From contig NZ_CP026952.1 in NCBI RefSeq assembly GCF_003065605.1, forward strand, positions 3,348,001 through 3,412,000: a stretch of 64,000 nucleotides of DNA. Direction: 5' to 3'. The notes under the pieces are model-generated. The model was not told where the DNA came from, did not search any database, and saw only the letters and a list, made by a program, of their open reading frames with translations. The position numbers and the translations under genes were made by a program. Below, in pieces: positions 1-8,964 of this stretch. The number at the start of each line of letters is the position of its first letter. Positions within the stretch are counted from its first letter, which is position 1. Origin of the DNA: Aeromicrobium chenweiae. GTDB lineage: Bacteria; Actinomycetota; Actinomycetes; Propionibacteriales; Nocardioidaceae.

Positions 1-630
1 GTGACCGAGCGCTCGTCCGTTGGCATGCCCGAGACCCGCATCGGGTTCGTCCCGGACGTGGGCGGACCGTGGCTGCTGGCCCAGGCGCCCGGCGAGCTCG
101 GCACCCACCTCGCGCTGACCGCGTCCAACGCCGACGCCGCCGACGCGATCGCGCTCGGGCTGGCGGACGTCCTGGTGCCGAGCGAACGGCTCGCGGAGCT
201 CGTGCTCGACCTGGAGACCCAGGCCCCCGACGCCGTCCTCGACCGCCTCGCGACCGAGGCGCCCCCATCGTCCTTGGCCGCCCAGCGGGACTGGATCGAC
301 GCCGCGTACGCCGGCGACGACGTGCTCACCGTGGTGAAGCGTCTCCGGGCCTCCGACGTCGAGGCCGCTCACCGGGCGGCGGACGACATCGAGTCACGGT
401 CCCCCACCGCGGTCACGCTCACCCTCGCGGCACTGCGACGGGCCGCGACCCTGCCGGACCTGCGCACCGCGCTCGACCAGGACCTCGCCGTCTCCACGCA
501 CCTGCTGACCGTCCCCGACATGGCCGAGGGCATCCGAGCCCAGGTCATCGACAAGGACCGCTCACCCCGCTGGGACCCACCGTCCCTGCCCGACGTCGAC
601 CCGACCGCGTTCCGCCACCTCTTCCCCTGA
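1..630 (+). CDS. 3-hydroxyisobutyryl-CoA hydrolase, C-terminal part (5' end outside window)
   Basis: Crotonase-fold hydrolase of valine catabolism, converting 3-hydroxyisobutyryl-CoA to 3-hydroxyisobutyrate and CoA in the cytosol. About 209 residues are visible. The frame is open from base 1 and the text starts inside the domain, so the GTG at position 1 is probably not the true start. The segment MPETRIGFVPDVGG carries both residues that are catalytic in this family, the Glu of MPE and the Asp of PDVGG, so the visible half looks active. The C-terminal helical part that distinguishes these hydrolases from plain enoyl-CoA hydratases is also present. It converges on cobU across a 109-nt gap holding a large inverted repeat. 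A generic enoyl-CoA hydratase/isomerase is the alternative. Confidence 0.82.
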   Translation: MTERSSVGMPETRIGFVPDVGGPWLLAQAPGELGTHLALTASNADAADAIALGLADVLVPSERLAELVLDLETQAPDAVLDRLATEAPPSSLAAQRDWIDAAYAGDDVLTVVKRLRASDVEAAHRAADDIESRSPTAVTLTLAALRRAATLPDLRTALDQDLAVSTHLLTVPDMAEGIRAQVIDKDRSPRWDPPSLPDVDPTAFRHLFP

Positions 631-636
631 CCCGGT

Positions 637-730
637 GACGGTTTCCCACGGTACCGTGGGATTTGGGCACTTACCTCGCGTCTCAACACGAGGGGAGTGA
701 CGAATTACCACGGTCCCGTGGGAAACCGTC
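637..730. repeat. nested inverted repeat between convergent genes
   Basis: Outer arms 637-659 and 708-730 are complementary over 23 bp with one mismatch. Each outer arm is itself nearly palindromic: CCCACGGTACCGTGGG is a perfect 16-bp palindrome and CCACGGTCCCGTGG is close to one. An inner pair of arms, 668-678 and 689-699, matches at 9 of 11 positions with a 10-nt loop. The element lies between the stop of the hydrolase and the stop of cobU, so it may serve as a bidirectional terminator. Its size and nested symmetry exceed an ordinary terminator. Confidence 0.75.
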
Positions 731-739
731 CACGGGCGG

Positions 740-1270
740 TCAGAGGCGGAGGACGCGGCCGGAGACGACGAGCAGGACGTCGTCGCACTCCTCGGCGATG
801 CCCTGGTTGACGACGCCGAGCAGGTCGCGGAAGAGCCGACCGGAGCGGTGCTCGGGGACGACGCCCATGCCGACCTCGTTGGTCACCACGACCACCGTGT
901 CACCGTGCTCCGCGATCGCGCGCGCCGTGGCGTCGACCCGGTCGAGCAGGACCGGCTCCCAGTCGTCGCGCAGCTGGTCCCAGCCGTCGAGCTCGTCGAT
1001 GACGGCCGTGAGCCAGGTGCCGAGGCAGTCGATCAGCACCGCGCCCTCGGCGCCGCGGATCGCCGCCGCCAGGTCCTGCGTCTCCAGCGTCTCCCAGTGC
1101 TCGGGCCGCCGCTCGCGGTGGACCGCGACACGCGCCGCCCACTCGGGATCGACGTCCACGTCCGGCAGCGGGCCGGGCGCGACGTACGTGACATGGGTTG
1201 CCGCGATCAGCAACGACTCGGCGTGGAACGACTTTCCTGAGCGCACTCCGCCCGTGACCAGAACCTTCAT
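740..1270 (-). CDS. cobU: adenosylcobinamide kinase / adenosylcobinamide-phosphate guanylyltransferase
   Basis: Bifunctional enzyme of the nucleotide-loop assembly stage of cobalamin synthesis: it phosphorylates adenosylcobinamide and then transfers GMP from GTP. The protein has 176 residues, the usual size. The P-loop GGVRSGKS lies at the N terminus, and the stretch HRERRPEHWETLE contains the HRxxRPxxWxTxE signature that carries the guanylylated histidine. The gene is divergent from cbiB with 55 nt between starts. A GAGGTGG Shine-Dalgarno sequence sits 1-2 nt before the ATG, and a TAGCGA hexamer lies 6 nt before it, so leaderless initiation cannot be excluded. Confidence 0.93.
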   Translation of the reverse strand: MKVLVTGGVRSGKSFHAESLLIAATHVTYVAPGPLPDVDVDPEWAARVAVHRERRPEHWETLETQDLAAAIRGAEGAVLIDCLGTWLTAVIDELDGWDQLRDDWEPVLLDRVDATARAIAEHGDTVVVVTNEVGMGVVPEHRSGRLFRDLLGVVNQGIAEECDDVLLVVSGRVLRL

Positions 1271-1325
1271 GCCACCTCGCTAGGGTCAAGGCGAGCCTAC
1301 CGCCGATCGTCCGAGGAGCCCCTGC

Positions 1326-2273
1326 ATGCGATCGCGCGCCATCGGTCTCGTCCTCGGCTTCGCCGCCGACCGCGTGCTGGGCGACCCGGCCCGGCACCAC
1401 CCGGTCGCCGCCTTCGGGCAGGTCGCCGTCGCCCTGGAGCGCCGCGTGTGGGCCGACGACCGCAGGACCGGCATCGCGTACGCCGCCGCGCTGGTCGGCA
1501 GCACCGCCGCCGCGGGCGCGACCGCCGACCGGGCGACCGCCCACCACCCCCTCGTCCGGACGCTGCTCACCGCGACGGCGACCTGGGCCGTCCTCGGTGG
1601 ACGGTCTCTGGGCCGCGAGGCCCGGCGCGTGCAGGCGCACCTCGCCCGCGACGACCTGCCGGCCGCCCGTCAGCAGCTCACCCACCTCGTCGGCCGCGAC
1701 CCGTCCCACCTCGACGCCGGGGAGATCTCACGCGCCACGGTCGAGTCGGTCGCGGAGAACACCTCCGACGCCGTCGTGGCCCCTTTGCTCGCCGGCGCCG
1801 TCGGCGGGATCGGCGGGCTGCTCGCCTACCGGGCGGCCAACACCCTGGACGCGATGGTGGGCCACCGCAGCGAGCGCCACCGCGAGTTCGGCTGGGCCTC
1901 CGCGCGTCTCGACGACGTCCTCAACCTCGCGCCCGCGCGCCTCTCCGCGCTCCTCGCCGCAGTCCTGGCGCCGGTGGTCGCCGGTCGCCCCGCCGACGCC
2001 TTCGAGGCGTGGACCCGTGACGCCCGCCGGCACCCCAGTCCGAACGCCGGCCCGGTGGAGGCGTCGTTCGCCGGCGCCCTCGGCGTCCAGCTCGGCGGGA
2101 CGAACGTCTACGGCACCCGGGTCGAGCACCGACCGACGCTCGGCGACGGACGTCCCGCGCGGCCCGCCGACATCACCCGCGCCGTACGTCTCGCGGACCT
2201 CGTCTCGCTCGGCGCCCTGGCGGTCAGCGCTGGGCTCGCTGCACGACCCAGTCGGCGGCGTCACCCGCGGTAG
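1326..2273 (+). CDS. cbiB: adenosylcobinamide-phosphate synthase
   Basis: Integral membrane enzyme (CbiB/CobD) that attaches the aminopropanol-type linker to adenosylcobyric acid. It has 315 residues, with hydrophobic segments near the N terminus and in the middle. The family core is visible as [13 protein letters not shown], followed by [19 protein letters not shown] and [11 protein letters not shown]. The ATG at 1326 is preceded by GAGGAG with good spacing. The 3' end overlaps the opposite-strand cobK by 50 bp, so the last 17 or so codons are constrained on both strands. Its substrate is made by CobQ, encoded just downstream on the other strand. Confidence 0.9.
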   Translation: MRSRAIGLVLGFAADRVLGDPARHHPVAAFGQVAVALERRVWADDRRTGIAYAAALVGSTAAAGATADRATAHHPLVRTLLTATATWAVLGGRSLGREARRVQAHLARDDLPAARQQLTHLVGRDPSHLDAGEISRATVESVAENTSDAVVAPLLAGAVGGIGGLLAYRAANTLDAMVGHRSERHREFGWASARLDDVLNLAPARLSALLAAVLAPVVAGRPADAFEAWTRDARRHPSPNAGPVEASFAGALGVQLGGTNVYGTRVEHRPTLGDGRPARPADITRAVRLADLVSLGALAVSAGLAARPSRRRHPR

Positions 2274-2964
2274 GCACGGTCCGCACGCCGGAGCCAGCGG
2301 CCGCCCGGCGGACCACCACGACCGGGATGCCCATCTCGTCCGCGACCTGCATCTTGGACCAGGTGTGCCGGCCGCCGGAGTCCTTCGTCACGAGGACGTC
2401 GACCGGTGCCATGACCTCCCACTCGCCGTCGAGGTCGTACGGACCCCGGCTCAGCAGCACCGTCCACCGAGCGGGCAGATCGATCTCGGGCGGGTCCACG
2501 GCCCGGACGAGCGCGGCAGTCGAGGCCAGCGGGCCGACGAACCGGTCGAGCGACTGCCGGCCCACGGTCAGGAACGGCCTCTCCCCCAGGGTCGCGGTCA
2601 GCGCAGCTGCCGCGTCGTGGTCGTCGACCCAGTGCCACCGCTCGGCGCCGGGCGCACCGGACCACCCGGGACGCTCGAGGCGCAGCAGCGGCACCCCGTC
2701 GGCGGTGCAGGCCGCGACGGCGTTGCGGCTCATGCCCTCCGCGAACGGGTGCGTCGCGTCGACGACCGCCGAGATGCGCTGCTCGGCGAGGTACGCCCGA
2801 AGGCCCGCGACGCCGCCGAACCCGCCGATCTGCACCGCGCCGACGGGCAGCCGGGGGCGGGCCACGCGGCCGGCCAGCGACGACACGAACCGCACCTGCC
2901 GCGCCAGCAGCAGCGCCGCGAGCTCACGCGCCTCGCCGGTGCCGCCCAGCAGCAGGACGGTCAT
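2224..2964 (-). CDS. cobK: precorrin-6A reductase
   Basis: NADPH-dependent reductase of the aerobic corrin ring pathway, reducing precorrin-6A to precorrin-6B. It has 246 residues, typical of the family, and opens with the nucleotide-binding sequence [16 protein letters not shown]; the internal [14 protein letters not shown] segment is also characteristic. The start codon overlaps the cobQ stop in an ATGA (2961-2964), so it is translated from the same message as cobQ. No other ring-building methyltransferases lie in the window, so the rest of the pathway must be elsewhere. Confidence 0.9.
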   Translation of the reverse strand: MTVLLLGGTGEARELAALLLARQVRFVSSLAGRVARPRLPVGAVQIGGFGGVAGLRAYLAEQRISAVVDATHPFAEGMSRNAVAACTADGVPLLRLERPGWSGAPGAERWHWVDDHDAAAALTATLGERPFLTVGRQSLDRFVGPLASTAALVRAVDPPEIDLPARWTVLLSRGPYDLDGEWEVMAPVDVLVTKDSGGRHTWSKMQVADEMGIPVVVVRRAAAGSGVRTVPTAGDAADWVVQRAQR

Positions 2965-4454
2965 GCCGGCCCGGACGGCAGCACCGGCAGGTCAGCCGGC
3001 ACGCCCGTCTCGGCGAGCTTGAGCAGGGCGTCGACGTCCAGCCGTTGCTCGACGAGGTCGCCCAGCAGGTCGAGCCGCGCCTCGCGGCTGGCGGCGAAGC
3101 TGACGTCGCCGGACGTGTACGTCCGCCCGGCCAGGGCCGCCGCCTCCTGCAGGAACGCGCGCCGGAACCCGTCGGACTCCAGGCTGCCGTGCCACATCGT
3201 GCCGAAGACGCCGCCCGCCCGCGCCCCGCCCAGGAACTCCTCGCCGCTGCCACGAGTGATCCGGCCGTGGTGGATCTCGTAACCGGACGCGTCGGCACCC
3301 AGCGCGTGCCCCGTGGGCAGCCGCAGGACCTTGTCAGCGCTGAACGTCGTGGCGACGTCGAGCAGGCCGAGCCCCTCCACGTCTGCCCCGGCCTCGCCCT
3401 CGACGCCGTCAGGGTCGCTGATCGTGCGACCCAGCATCTGGAAGCCACCGCAGATGCCGAGCACCGGCCGACCGGCCGCCGCTTGGGTCGCGATCGCCCG
3501 GTCCAGGCCGCGCGCCCGCAGCCAGCGCAGGTCGGAGATGGTCGCGCGCGTGCCGGGCAGGACCACGACGTCGGCGTCGGACACGTCCCGCGGGTCGCTG
3601 GCGAAGACGACGTCCACGTCCGGCTCGAGGCCCAGCGCGTCCACGTCGGTGAAGTTGCTGATGCGGGGCAGCCGGATGACCGCGACACGCAGCGCCGCGT
3701 CCCGGTCGGCCGCCCGGCGACCCGCGAGGTCGAGCGCGTCCTCCGAGTCCAGCCACAGGTCCGTGCTCCAGGGCAGGACGCCGAAGACCCGGCGGCCGGT
3801 GAGCTGCTCGAGCCGGTCCAGCCCGGGTGCCAGCAGGCTCTCGTCACCGCGGAACTTGTTGACCACGAAACCGGCGACGAGCCGCTGGTCGTCCGGGTCG
3901 AGCAGGGCGACGGTGCCGTACATCGCGGCGAAGACCCCGCCCCGGTCGATGTCGCCGACGACGATCGTGGGGATGTCGGCGTGCCGGGCGAGCCCCATGT
4001 TGACGTAGTCGCCGGCGCGCAGGTTGATCTCGGTCGGGCTGCCCGCGCCCTCGCAGACCACGATGTCGTGGCGCGACAGCAGGTCGTCGTACGCCGCGTG
4101 GGCGGCGGCAGCGAGGTGGGTGCGGCCACCGATGAACTCCGCGGAGGTGATCTCGCCCGCCGGCTGCCCCATGACGACGACATGGCTGGCACGGTCACCA
4201 CCGGGCTTGAGCAGGACGGGGTTCATCGCCGCCTCCGGCACCGCGCGCGCGGCGAGCGCCTGCACCCACTGCGCGCGGCCGATCTCGGCGCCCGTCCCGT
4301 CCGGTCCGAGGCACACCATCGAGTTGTTGGACATGTTCTGCGCCTTGTAGGGCGCCACGTCCAGGCCGCGGCGGGCGAACGCCCGGCAGAGGCCCGTCGT
4401 CAGGATGCTCTTGCCGGCGTCGGACGTCGTGCCGGCCACCAGCAGCGCGGTCAT
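2961..4454 (-). CDS. cobQ: cobyric acid synthase
   Basis: Glutamine-dependent amidase that converts adenosylcobyrinic acid a,c-diamide to adenosylcobyric acid through four amidations. It has 497 residues. The N-terminal ATPase domain begins with [19 protein letters not shown] and contains [10 protein letters not shown]. The C-terminal class I glutamine amidotransferase domain shows the nucleophile elbow [11 protein letters not shown] and a later GYEIHHGRI. The start at 4454 is chosen because the protein aligns from MTALLVAG and because the ATG overlaps the upstream gene's stop as ATGA. An open frame continues upstream but would add sequence foreign to the family. Confidence 0.94.
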   Translation of the reverse strand: MTALLVAGTTSDAGKSILTTGLCRAFARRGLDVAPYKAQNMSNNSMVCLGPDGTGAEIGRAQWVQALAARAVPEAAMNPVLLKPGGDRASHVVVMGQPAGEITSAEFIGGRTHLAAAAHAAYDDLLSRHDIVVCEGAGSPTEINLRAGDYVNMGLARHADIPTIVVGDIDRGGVFAAMYGTVALLDPDDQRLVAGFVVNKFRGDESLLAPGLDRLEQLTGRRVFGVLPWSTDLWLDSEDALDLAGRRAADRDAALRVAVIRLPRISNFTDVDALGLEPDVDVVFASDPRDVSDADVVVLPGTRATISDLRWLRARGLDRAIATQAAAGRPVLGICGGFQMLGRTISDPDGVEGEAGADVEGLGLLDVATTFSADKVLRLPTGHALGADASGYEIHHGRITRGSGEEFLGGARAGGVFGTMWHGSLESDGFRRAFLQEAAALAGRTYTSGDVSFAASREARLDLLGDLVEQRLDVDALLKLAETGVPADLPVLPSGPA

Positions 4455-5014
4455 GCGCGCTCCCGGTGCAGCCAGGGCCCGAGGAGCCCGGTGACCCAGG
4501 GCAGCAGAACGTACGTCATCAGCGGCGTCATGACGCACACGGTCAGCAGCACCCGCGCCGCCAGCCACCAGTCGTCGAGGTAGACCCGTCCCAGCTCGTT
4601 GGCGACGAGGCTCAGCGGGAAGAACACGATGAAGATCGACACCATCTGCTTCCAGCGCGGGGGTGGCTGCGCGCCCGTCCGCAGGTCGGCCACGTCGACG
4701 TTCGACGGCTCGTCGAACCAGCCCTCGATGCCCGTGCGGTGCTCGCGCGACGCCTCGGCGACGAAGCCCTGGGCGGAGTCGAGCCACCAACGTCGCTGCG
4801 CCGAGCCCTCCCACGACTCCAGCGACTGCGGCGAGGCGAAGCGGTAGAGCATGTGCCACGTGGTCGAGTCCTTGTCGGGACGCACCCACCCCGAGCCGAG
4901 GAAGCCCTCGAAGCGCTCGGCCAGCTCGGTGCCCGCCCGCAGCCAGGCGTGCATCTGGTCCTCCTGCGACGGATCCACGTGCCGGGTGATCGAGACGGTG
5001 ACGGGTCCGGGCAT
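4451..5014 (-). CDS. antibiotic biosynthesis monooxygenase (ABM) domain membrane protein
   Basis: A 187-residue protein with an N-terminal ABM-like ferredoxin fold (about residues 4-95, including ITRHVDPSQEDQMHAWL and WHMLYRFASP) and two C-terminal hydrophobic segments near residues 125-175, so the domain is probably tethered to the membrane. Proteins of this architecture are common in actinobacteria, but I know of no established substrate. It is first in the operon with cobQ and cobK (ATGA overlap with cobQ), which need not mean a role in cobalamin. Start 5014 is preferred over 5023: TAGGAT lies 7 nt upstream, and AGGA is also well placed as a ribosome site. Confidence 0.72.
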   Translation of the reverse strand: MPGPVTVSITRHVDPSQEDQMHAWLRAGTELAERFEGFLGSGWVRPDKDSTTWHMLYRFASPQSLESWEGSAQRRWWLDSAQGFVAEASREHRTGIEGWFDEPSNVDVADLRTGAQPPPRWKQMVSIFIVFFPLSLVANELGRVYLDDWWLAARVLLTVCVMTPLMTYVLLPWVTGLLGPWLHRERA

Positions 5015-5045
5015 GGACTCCATCCTAGGAGTGCGACCGAATGCA

Positions 5046-5077
5046 AAGACCCCCGGAGCCAAGGCTCCGGGGGTCTT
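5046..5077 (-). terminator. terminator of the cold shock gene
   Basis: A 15-bp perfect inverted repeat (5046-5060 with 5063-5077, central AAGACCCCCGGAGC arm) followed on the minus strand by TTTGCAT. It begins 27 nt beyond the cspA stop. The upstream end of the next minus-strand gene lies just beyond, so it insulates the cobQ operon. Confidence 0.85.
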
Positions 5078-5104
5078 GCGGTGATCTAGTTCAGATCAGT
5101 GGGA

Positions 5105-5308
5105 TCAGAGGGGACGGATGTTCGTCGCCTGCAGGCCCTTCTGGCCCTGCTCCACGTCGAACTCGACCTTCTGGTTCTCGTCGAGCGAGCGGTAGCCGCT
5201 CGTCGCGATGGCCGAGAAGTGCGCGAACACGTCCTCGCTGCCGTCGTCGGGGGCGATGAATCCGAAGCCCTTGTCAGCGTTGAACCACTTGACAGTTCCT
5301 GTAGCCAT
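5105..5308 (-). CDS. cspA: cold shock protein, CspA family
   Basis: Small single-stranded nucleic-acid-binding chaperone of 67 residues, the standard size. It begins [10 protein letters not shown] and shows both RNA-binding motifs, KGFGFIAP (RNP1) and DVFAHFSAI (RNP2). Start 5308 is fixed by an AAGGAG ribosome site with 7-nt spacing; an open frame runs 21 codons further upstream but has no such support. The roughly 140-nt gap upstream holds no gene and presumably carries the promoter and a long leader, common for cold shock genes. A strong hairpin terminator follows. Confidence 0.95.
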   Translation of the reverse strand: MATGTVKWFNADKGFGFIAPDDGSEDVFAHFSAIATSGYRSLDENQKVEFDVEQGQKGLQATNIRPL

Positions 5309-5451
5309 TGTCTTGCTCCTTCTTGCGAATTGCCGATCGCGCCTTTCGCGAACGGCCGTCGCGACACACATCCAACCGAGAAGAAATCAAGACCACAAAC
5401 ATGGAACGTCATTCGTTCGTACAGCCCAACGTCGTGCAACTGATGTCCACC

Positions 5452-6282
5452 CTAGCGCGTTTCGGCGCCCAACGGGGAATCGGGCACCGGATCGACGTAT
5501 CGGGCGCGTCGCGCGGCCCGGCGAAGCGTCGCGAGAATGGCCGGACCGAGGGCCACGAGGGCGATCGAGTTGGTGATCGCCCGCCCGGTGTCCCAGCCCG
5601 CGGTGGAGGTCAGGAGGGTGTAGATCCCGAAGCGGTGCAGGTTGTCCCACAGCGGCGCACCGGGCACGAACGACAGCCCGCCTTCGTGGCCGGGCACCTC
5701 GACGCCGAGCAGGAACGGCCACGACGACATGTTCATGAGCAGCCCGTACAGGTACGAGATCACGATCCCGTAGACGACCAGCACCGCGATCTCGGCCTTG
5801 CCCGTGAATCGCCGCGGCAGCATCCCCGCGCCCATCCCGATCCACGCCGAGGCAAGCATCTGGAACGGCATCCACGGCCCCACCCCGGAGGTGATGAGCG
5901 CCGACGCGAACAACGACGTGCAACCGAGCACGAACCCGAAACCGGCACCGAACACCCGTCCCGCCAGGATCAGCAGGAAGAAGACCAGCTCGATGCCCGC
6001 GGTGCCGGCCCCGAGGGCGCGCATCGCCGCGTTGATCGCGGTCAGCACGCCGAGCATCGCCAGCGCCTTGGAGTCCATGCCGCCCTCGGTCAGCTCGGCG
6101 ACGACGACGCCCACGATCAGCGGGAGCAGCAGCAGGAAGAAGAACGGCGGGTCGACCCGGGTGGTGTCCTGGTCGGGCGCGAGCAGCAGCGGCCACAGGA
6201 ACATCATCAGGCCGGCGACGGATGCCACCGTGATGACCGCGACCGACCGCGGACGCACCCGGATGGCGGAGACCACGCTCAT
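5452..6282 (-). CDS. ECF transporter S component (predicted cobalamin-specific)
   Basis: Membrane substrate-binding subunit of an energy-coupling factor importer, 276 residues with about six hydrophobic segments (for example residues 14-32, 44-62 and 95-125). It is last in the riboswitch-led operon: its ATG overlaps the ATPase stop as ATGA (6279-6282). The S subunit sets specificity, and the upstream B12 riboswitch and transcobalamin-like partners suggest a cobamide, as in CbrT-type systems. The sequence alone does not prove the substrate. TAG at 5452 ends the operon. Confidence 0.8.
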   Translation of the reverse strand: MSVVSAIRVRPRSVAVITVASVAGLMMFLWPLLLAPDQDTTRVDPPFFFLLLLPLIVGVVVAELTEGGMDSKALAMLGVLTAINAAMRALGAGTAGIELVFFLLILAGRVFGAGFGFVLGCTSLFASALITSGVGPWMPFQMLASAWIGMGAGMLPRRFTGKAEIAVLVVYGIVISYLYGLLMNMSSWPFLLGVEVPGHEGGLSFVPGAPLWDNLHRFGIYTLLTSTAGWDTGRAITNSIALVALGPAILATLRRAARRARYVDPVPDSPLGAETR

Positions 6283-7862
6283 CCCAGGGCCTCCGCGACC
6301 TGCTCGACGGTCAGCCAGGCCGGGCCGAGGATCTTGGAGACCTGGGGCGCGAACGCGGGCGACTCGGCCAGCACCGTGGCCGTCCGCCCGGTGGAGACGA
6401 CCTCGCCGTCCGCCAGGACGACGCACCGGTCGGCCACGTGCGCGATGAACTCGATGTCGTGGCTGGCGAGGAGCACGGACCGCCCCTGCGCCGTGATGCC
6501 GCGCAGGATGTCGGCGAGGGCCGTCTTGGCGAGGTAGTCCAGGCCACGGGTCGGCTCGTCGAGCGCGACCACGGGCGGATCGGCCGTCAGGACGATCGCC
6601 AGCACCACCGACAGCCGCTGCCCCTCGGAGAGGTCCCGCGGGTGGGCGTCGCCGGCGATGCCCGGGACGAGCCGGTCCAGGATGCTGCGGCAGGTCCCCG
6701 GTTCGGCGTCGGCCTGGCGGTCCGCCGCGGCGCACTCCTGGTCGACGGTCTCGAGGTAGAGCAGGTCGCTCGCGGTCTGCGGCACCAGGCCGACCAGCGC
6801 GCGGGCCTTGCTGCTGGACAGCTCCCCCGGGTCCTGCCCGTGCACCGAGACCGTCCCGCTGCGCCGCTTGCCGGTGCCCTGCACGGCCCACAGCAGGCTG
6901 GACTTGCCCGAGCCGTTGCGCCCCATCAGCGCCACGACCTCCCCGGCCGGCACCACCAGGTCGACGTCCCGCACCGCGACGAGCGAGCCGTACGCCACCG
7001 AGACGCCGCGGGCGGTCAGCAGCGCTGCGGGCGTCTCGTCCGACGGCGGCGTCGGGACGGGCAGCTCACCGAGCGAGCCTCGGGCACGGCGGGCCTCGCG
7101 CACCGACAGCGGCAGCGGCGACCAGCCGGCCAGCCGGCCCAGCTCGATGACCGGCGGCGCCACGACGGAGTCCACGAGCATCCGTGCGGGCGGCCCGTCC
7201 CGGACCGTGCCGTCCTCGACGAGCACGAGCCGGTCGGCGAACGGGATGACCCGCTCCATGCGGTGCTCGGCGACCACGACGGTCAGTCCCAGGTCGTCGA
7301 CCAGGCGGGCCAGGGTGGCCAGGACGTCCTCGGCCGCGGTCGGGTCGAGCGCGGAGGTCGGCTCGTCCAGCACCAGGACCCGTGGGTGCATCGTCAGGAC
7401 CGCACCGATCGCGACCCGCTGTTGCTGGCCGCCGGACAGGGTCCGGAGCGGGCGGGACCGCAGCGATGCGATGCCGAGCAGGTCGAGGGTCTCCTCGACC
7501 CGGCGACGCATCGTCTGCGGGTCCAGCCCCAGCTGCTCCATCCCGTACGCGAGCTCGTCCTCGACGATGTCGCTGACGAACCCGGCGAGCGGGTCCTGCC
7601 CGACGTAGCCGATGACGTCCGCCAGCTCGCGGGGTGCCCGACCGCGGATCGACGCCCCGTCGACCAGCACGTCGCCAGCCAGCTCCCCGCCGGTGAAGTG
7701 CGGGACGAGGCCGTTGAACGTCCCGAGCAGGGTCGACTTGCCCGAGCCCGTGCGTCCGGCGACGAGCACCAGCTCGCCCTCGGGCAGCACGAGGTCGACG
7801 CCACGCAGCGTCGGCGCGGACGCTCCGTCGTGGCGGAACGACAGCCCGCGCAGCTCGATCAT
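6279..7862 (-). CDS. ECF transporter ATPase with two fused nucleotide-binding domains
   Basis: A 527-residue ATPase that powers the ECF importer. It carries two complete ABC domains in one chain, where many ECF systems use two separate subunits. Domain 1 (about 1-230) has Walker A GRTGSGKST, signature LSGGQQQR and Walker B VLVLDEPTSALDP. Domain 2 (about 285-515) has GRNGSGKSS, a variant signature LSEGQRLS and VVALDEPTRGLD. It overlaps both neighbours by ATGA, at 7859-7862 with the T component and at 6279-6282 with the S component. An open frame extends far upstream, but the protein begins naturally at MIELRGLSF. Confidence 0.92.
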   Translation of the reverse strand: MIELRGLSFRHDGASAPTLRGVDLVLPEGELVLVAGRTGSGKSTLLGTFNGLVPHFTGGELAGDVLVDGASIRGRAPRELADVIGYVGQDPLAGFVSDIVEDELAYGMEQLGLDPQTMRRRVEETLDLLGIASLRSRPLRTLSGGQQQRVAIGAVLTMHPRVLVLDEPTSALDPTAAEDVLATLARLVDDLGLTVVVAEHRMERVIPFADRLVLVEDGTVRDGPPARMLVDSVVAPPVIELGRLAGWSPLPLSVREARRARGSLGELPVPTPPSDETPAALLTARGVSVAYGSLVAVRDVDLVVPAGEVVALMGRNGSGKSSLLWAVQGTGKRRSGTVSVHGQDPGELSSSKARALVGLVPQTASDLLYLETVDQECAAADRQADAEPGTCRSILDRLVPGIAGDAHPRDLSEGQRLSVVLAIVLTADPPVVALDEPTRGLDYLAKTALADILRGITAQGRSVLLASHDIEFIAHVADRCVVLADGEVVSTGRTATVLAESPAFAPQVSKILGPAWLTVEQVAEALG

Positions 7863-8956
7863 CGCCGCACCTCCGCCATCGGGTCGAGCACCGGCGGGGG
7901 CGTGAGGAAGGCCGGCACGACGCCGATCATGACAGCGACGAGAGCCGCGGCGGACAGCGCCGGGGCCTCCGACACCGACGACAGGATGACCGCGGGCTCG
8001 CGGTCGGCGAGCACGCCCACCAGCAGGGCCGGCACCACGCCGGAGGCGACCGCGACGATCTCGCCGGCCCGCCAGCGGTCGGGGCGGTAGCGCGTACGCT
8101 CCACGCGGCGTCCGGCCGAGGCGAATCCCAGGGCCGCGAGCGCGCCACCGGCCAGGAGCATGGGCCAGGACAGCAGCCGTGGGGTGGTCGCGTCGAGGTA
8201 TCCGTACGTGCCGACGCACAGGCCGATCAACCCGGCCAGCATCAGCGCGCCGGTCCAGGCCCGCTCGCGGCTCGTCGCCCGACCGGACCGGCCGTAGCCC
8301 CGGGCATCCATGCCTGCCGCCAGGGACATCGAGCGCTCGAGCGCGTCCTCGAGCACCGGCACGACGATGCGGCGCAACGACGACATCCCCTTGCCCGGAT
8401 CGCCCCGCAGCCGGCGGGCGCGACGCACCCGCTGCACGCTCTCGGCGAGCTGGGGGAACACCGACAGGGCGACGACGACGGCCGTGCCGACCTCGTACAG
8501 CGCCGGGGGGAGCGACTTGAGCAGGCGCTTGGGGTTGGCCAGGGCGTTGGCCGCTCCGACGCAGATGATGATCGCGGCCAGGCGCATGCCGTCGTACAGG
8601 CCGGCGAGGAGCGAGTCCCGGGTGACCGCACCCAGCAGGGTCACCCCCGCGGCGGCGTCCGGGAGCGGGATCTCCGGCAGCCGGAACAGCACGGGGCCAC
8701 TGCCGCTGCCGCCGAGCAGGATGCGGAACAGCACGCGGATCACGACGACCGCGAGCCCGAGGTACAGGTAGATCCGGAACGACATCGCCCACGGCGCCTC
8801 GGTGCGCCGGGCGAGCACCACCAGGCAGGTGACGAGCACCACAAGCAGGATCAGGACGGGGTTGGCCATCTGCGAGACGGCAGCCGCGAGCCCCAGGGAC
8901 CAGATCCACCAGGCCCCGGGGTGCAGGTCGCGCGGCAGGACGGTGGCCCGCTCCAT
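7859..8956 (-). CDS. ECF transporter T component
   Basis: Transmembrane coupling subunit that links the S component to the ATPase. It has 365 residues, longer than the usual 250-280, because of extra hydrophobic segments at the C terminus (about residues 225-350). The family coupling region is visible as RRARRLRGDPGKG and later GMDARGYGRSG. Start 8956 follows an AAAGGCG ribosome site. The stop of the preceding gene is at 8965, so the two are spaced by 8 nt and clearly cotranscribed. Confidence 0.88.
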   Translation of the reverse strand: MERATVLPRDLHPGAWWIWSLGLAAAVSQMANPVLILLVVLVTCLVVLARRTEAPWAMSFRIYLYLGLAVVVIRVLFRILLGGSGSGPVLFRLPEIPLPDAAAGVTLLGAVTRDSLLAGLYDGMRLAAIIICVGAANALANPKRLLKSLPPALYEVGTAVVVALSVFPQLAESVQRVRRARRLRGDPGKGMSSLRRIVVPVLEDALERSMSLAAGMDARGYGRSGRATSRERAWTGALMLAGLIGLCVGTYGYLDATTPRLLSWPMLLAGGALAALGFASAGRRVERTRYRPDRWRAGEIVAVASGVVPALLVGVLADREPAVILSSVSEAPALSAAALVAVMIGVVPAFLTPPPVLDPMAEVRR

Positions 8957-8964
8957 CGTCGCCT

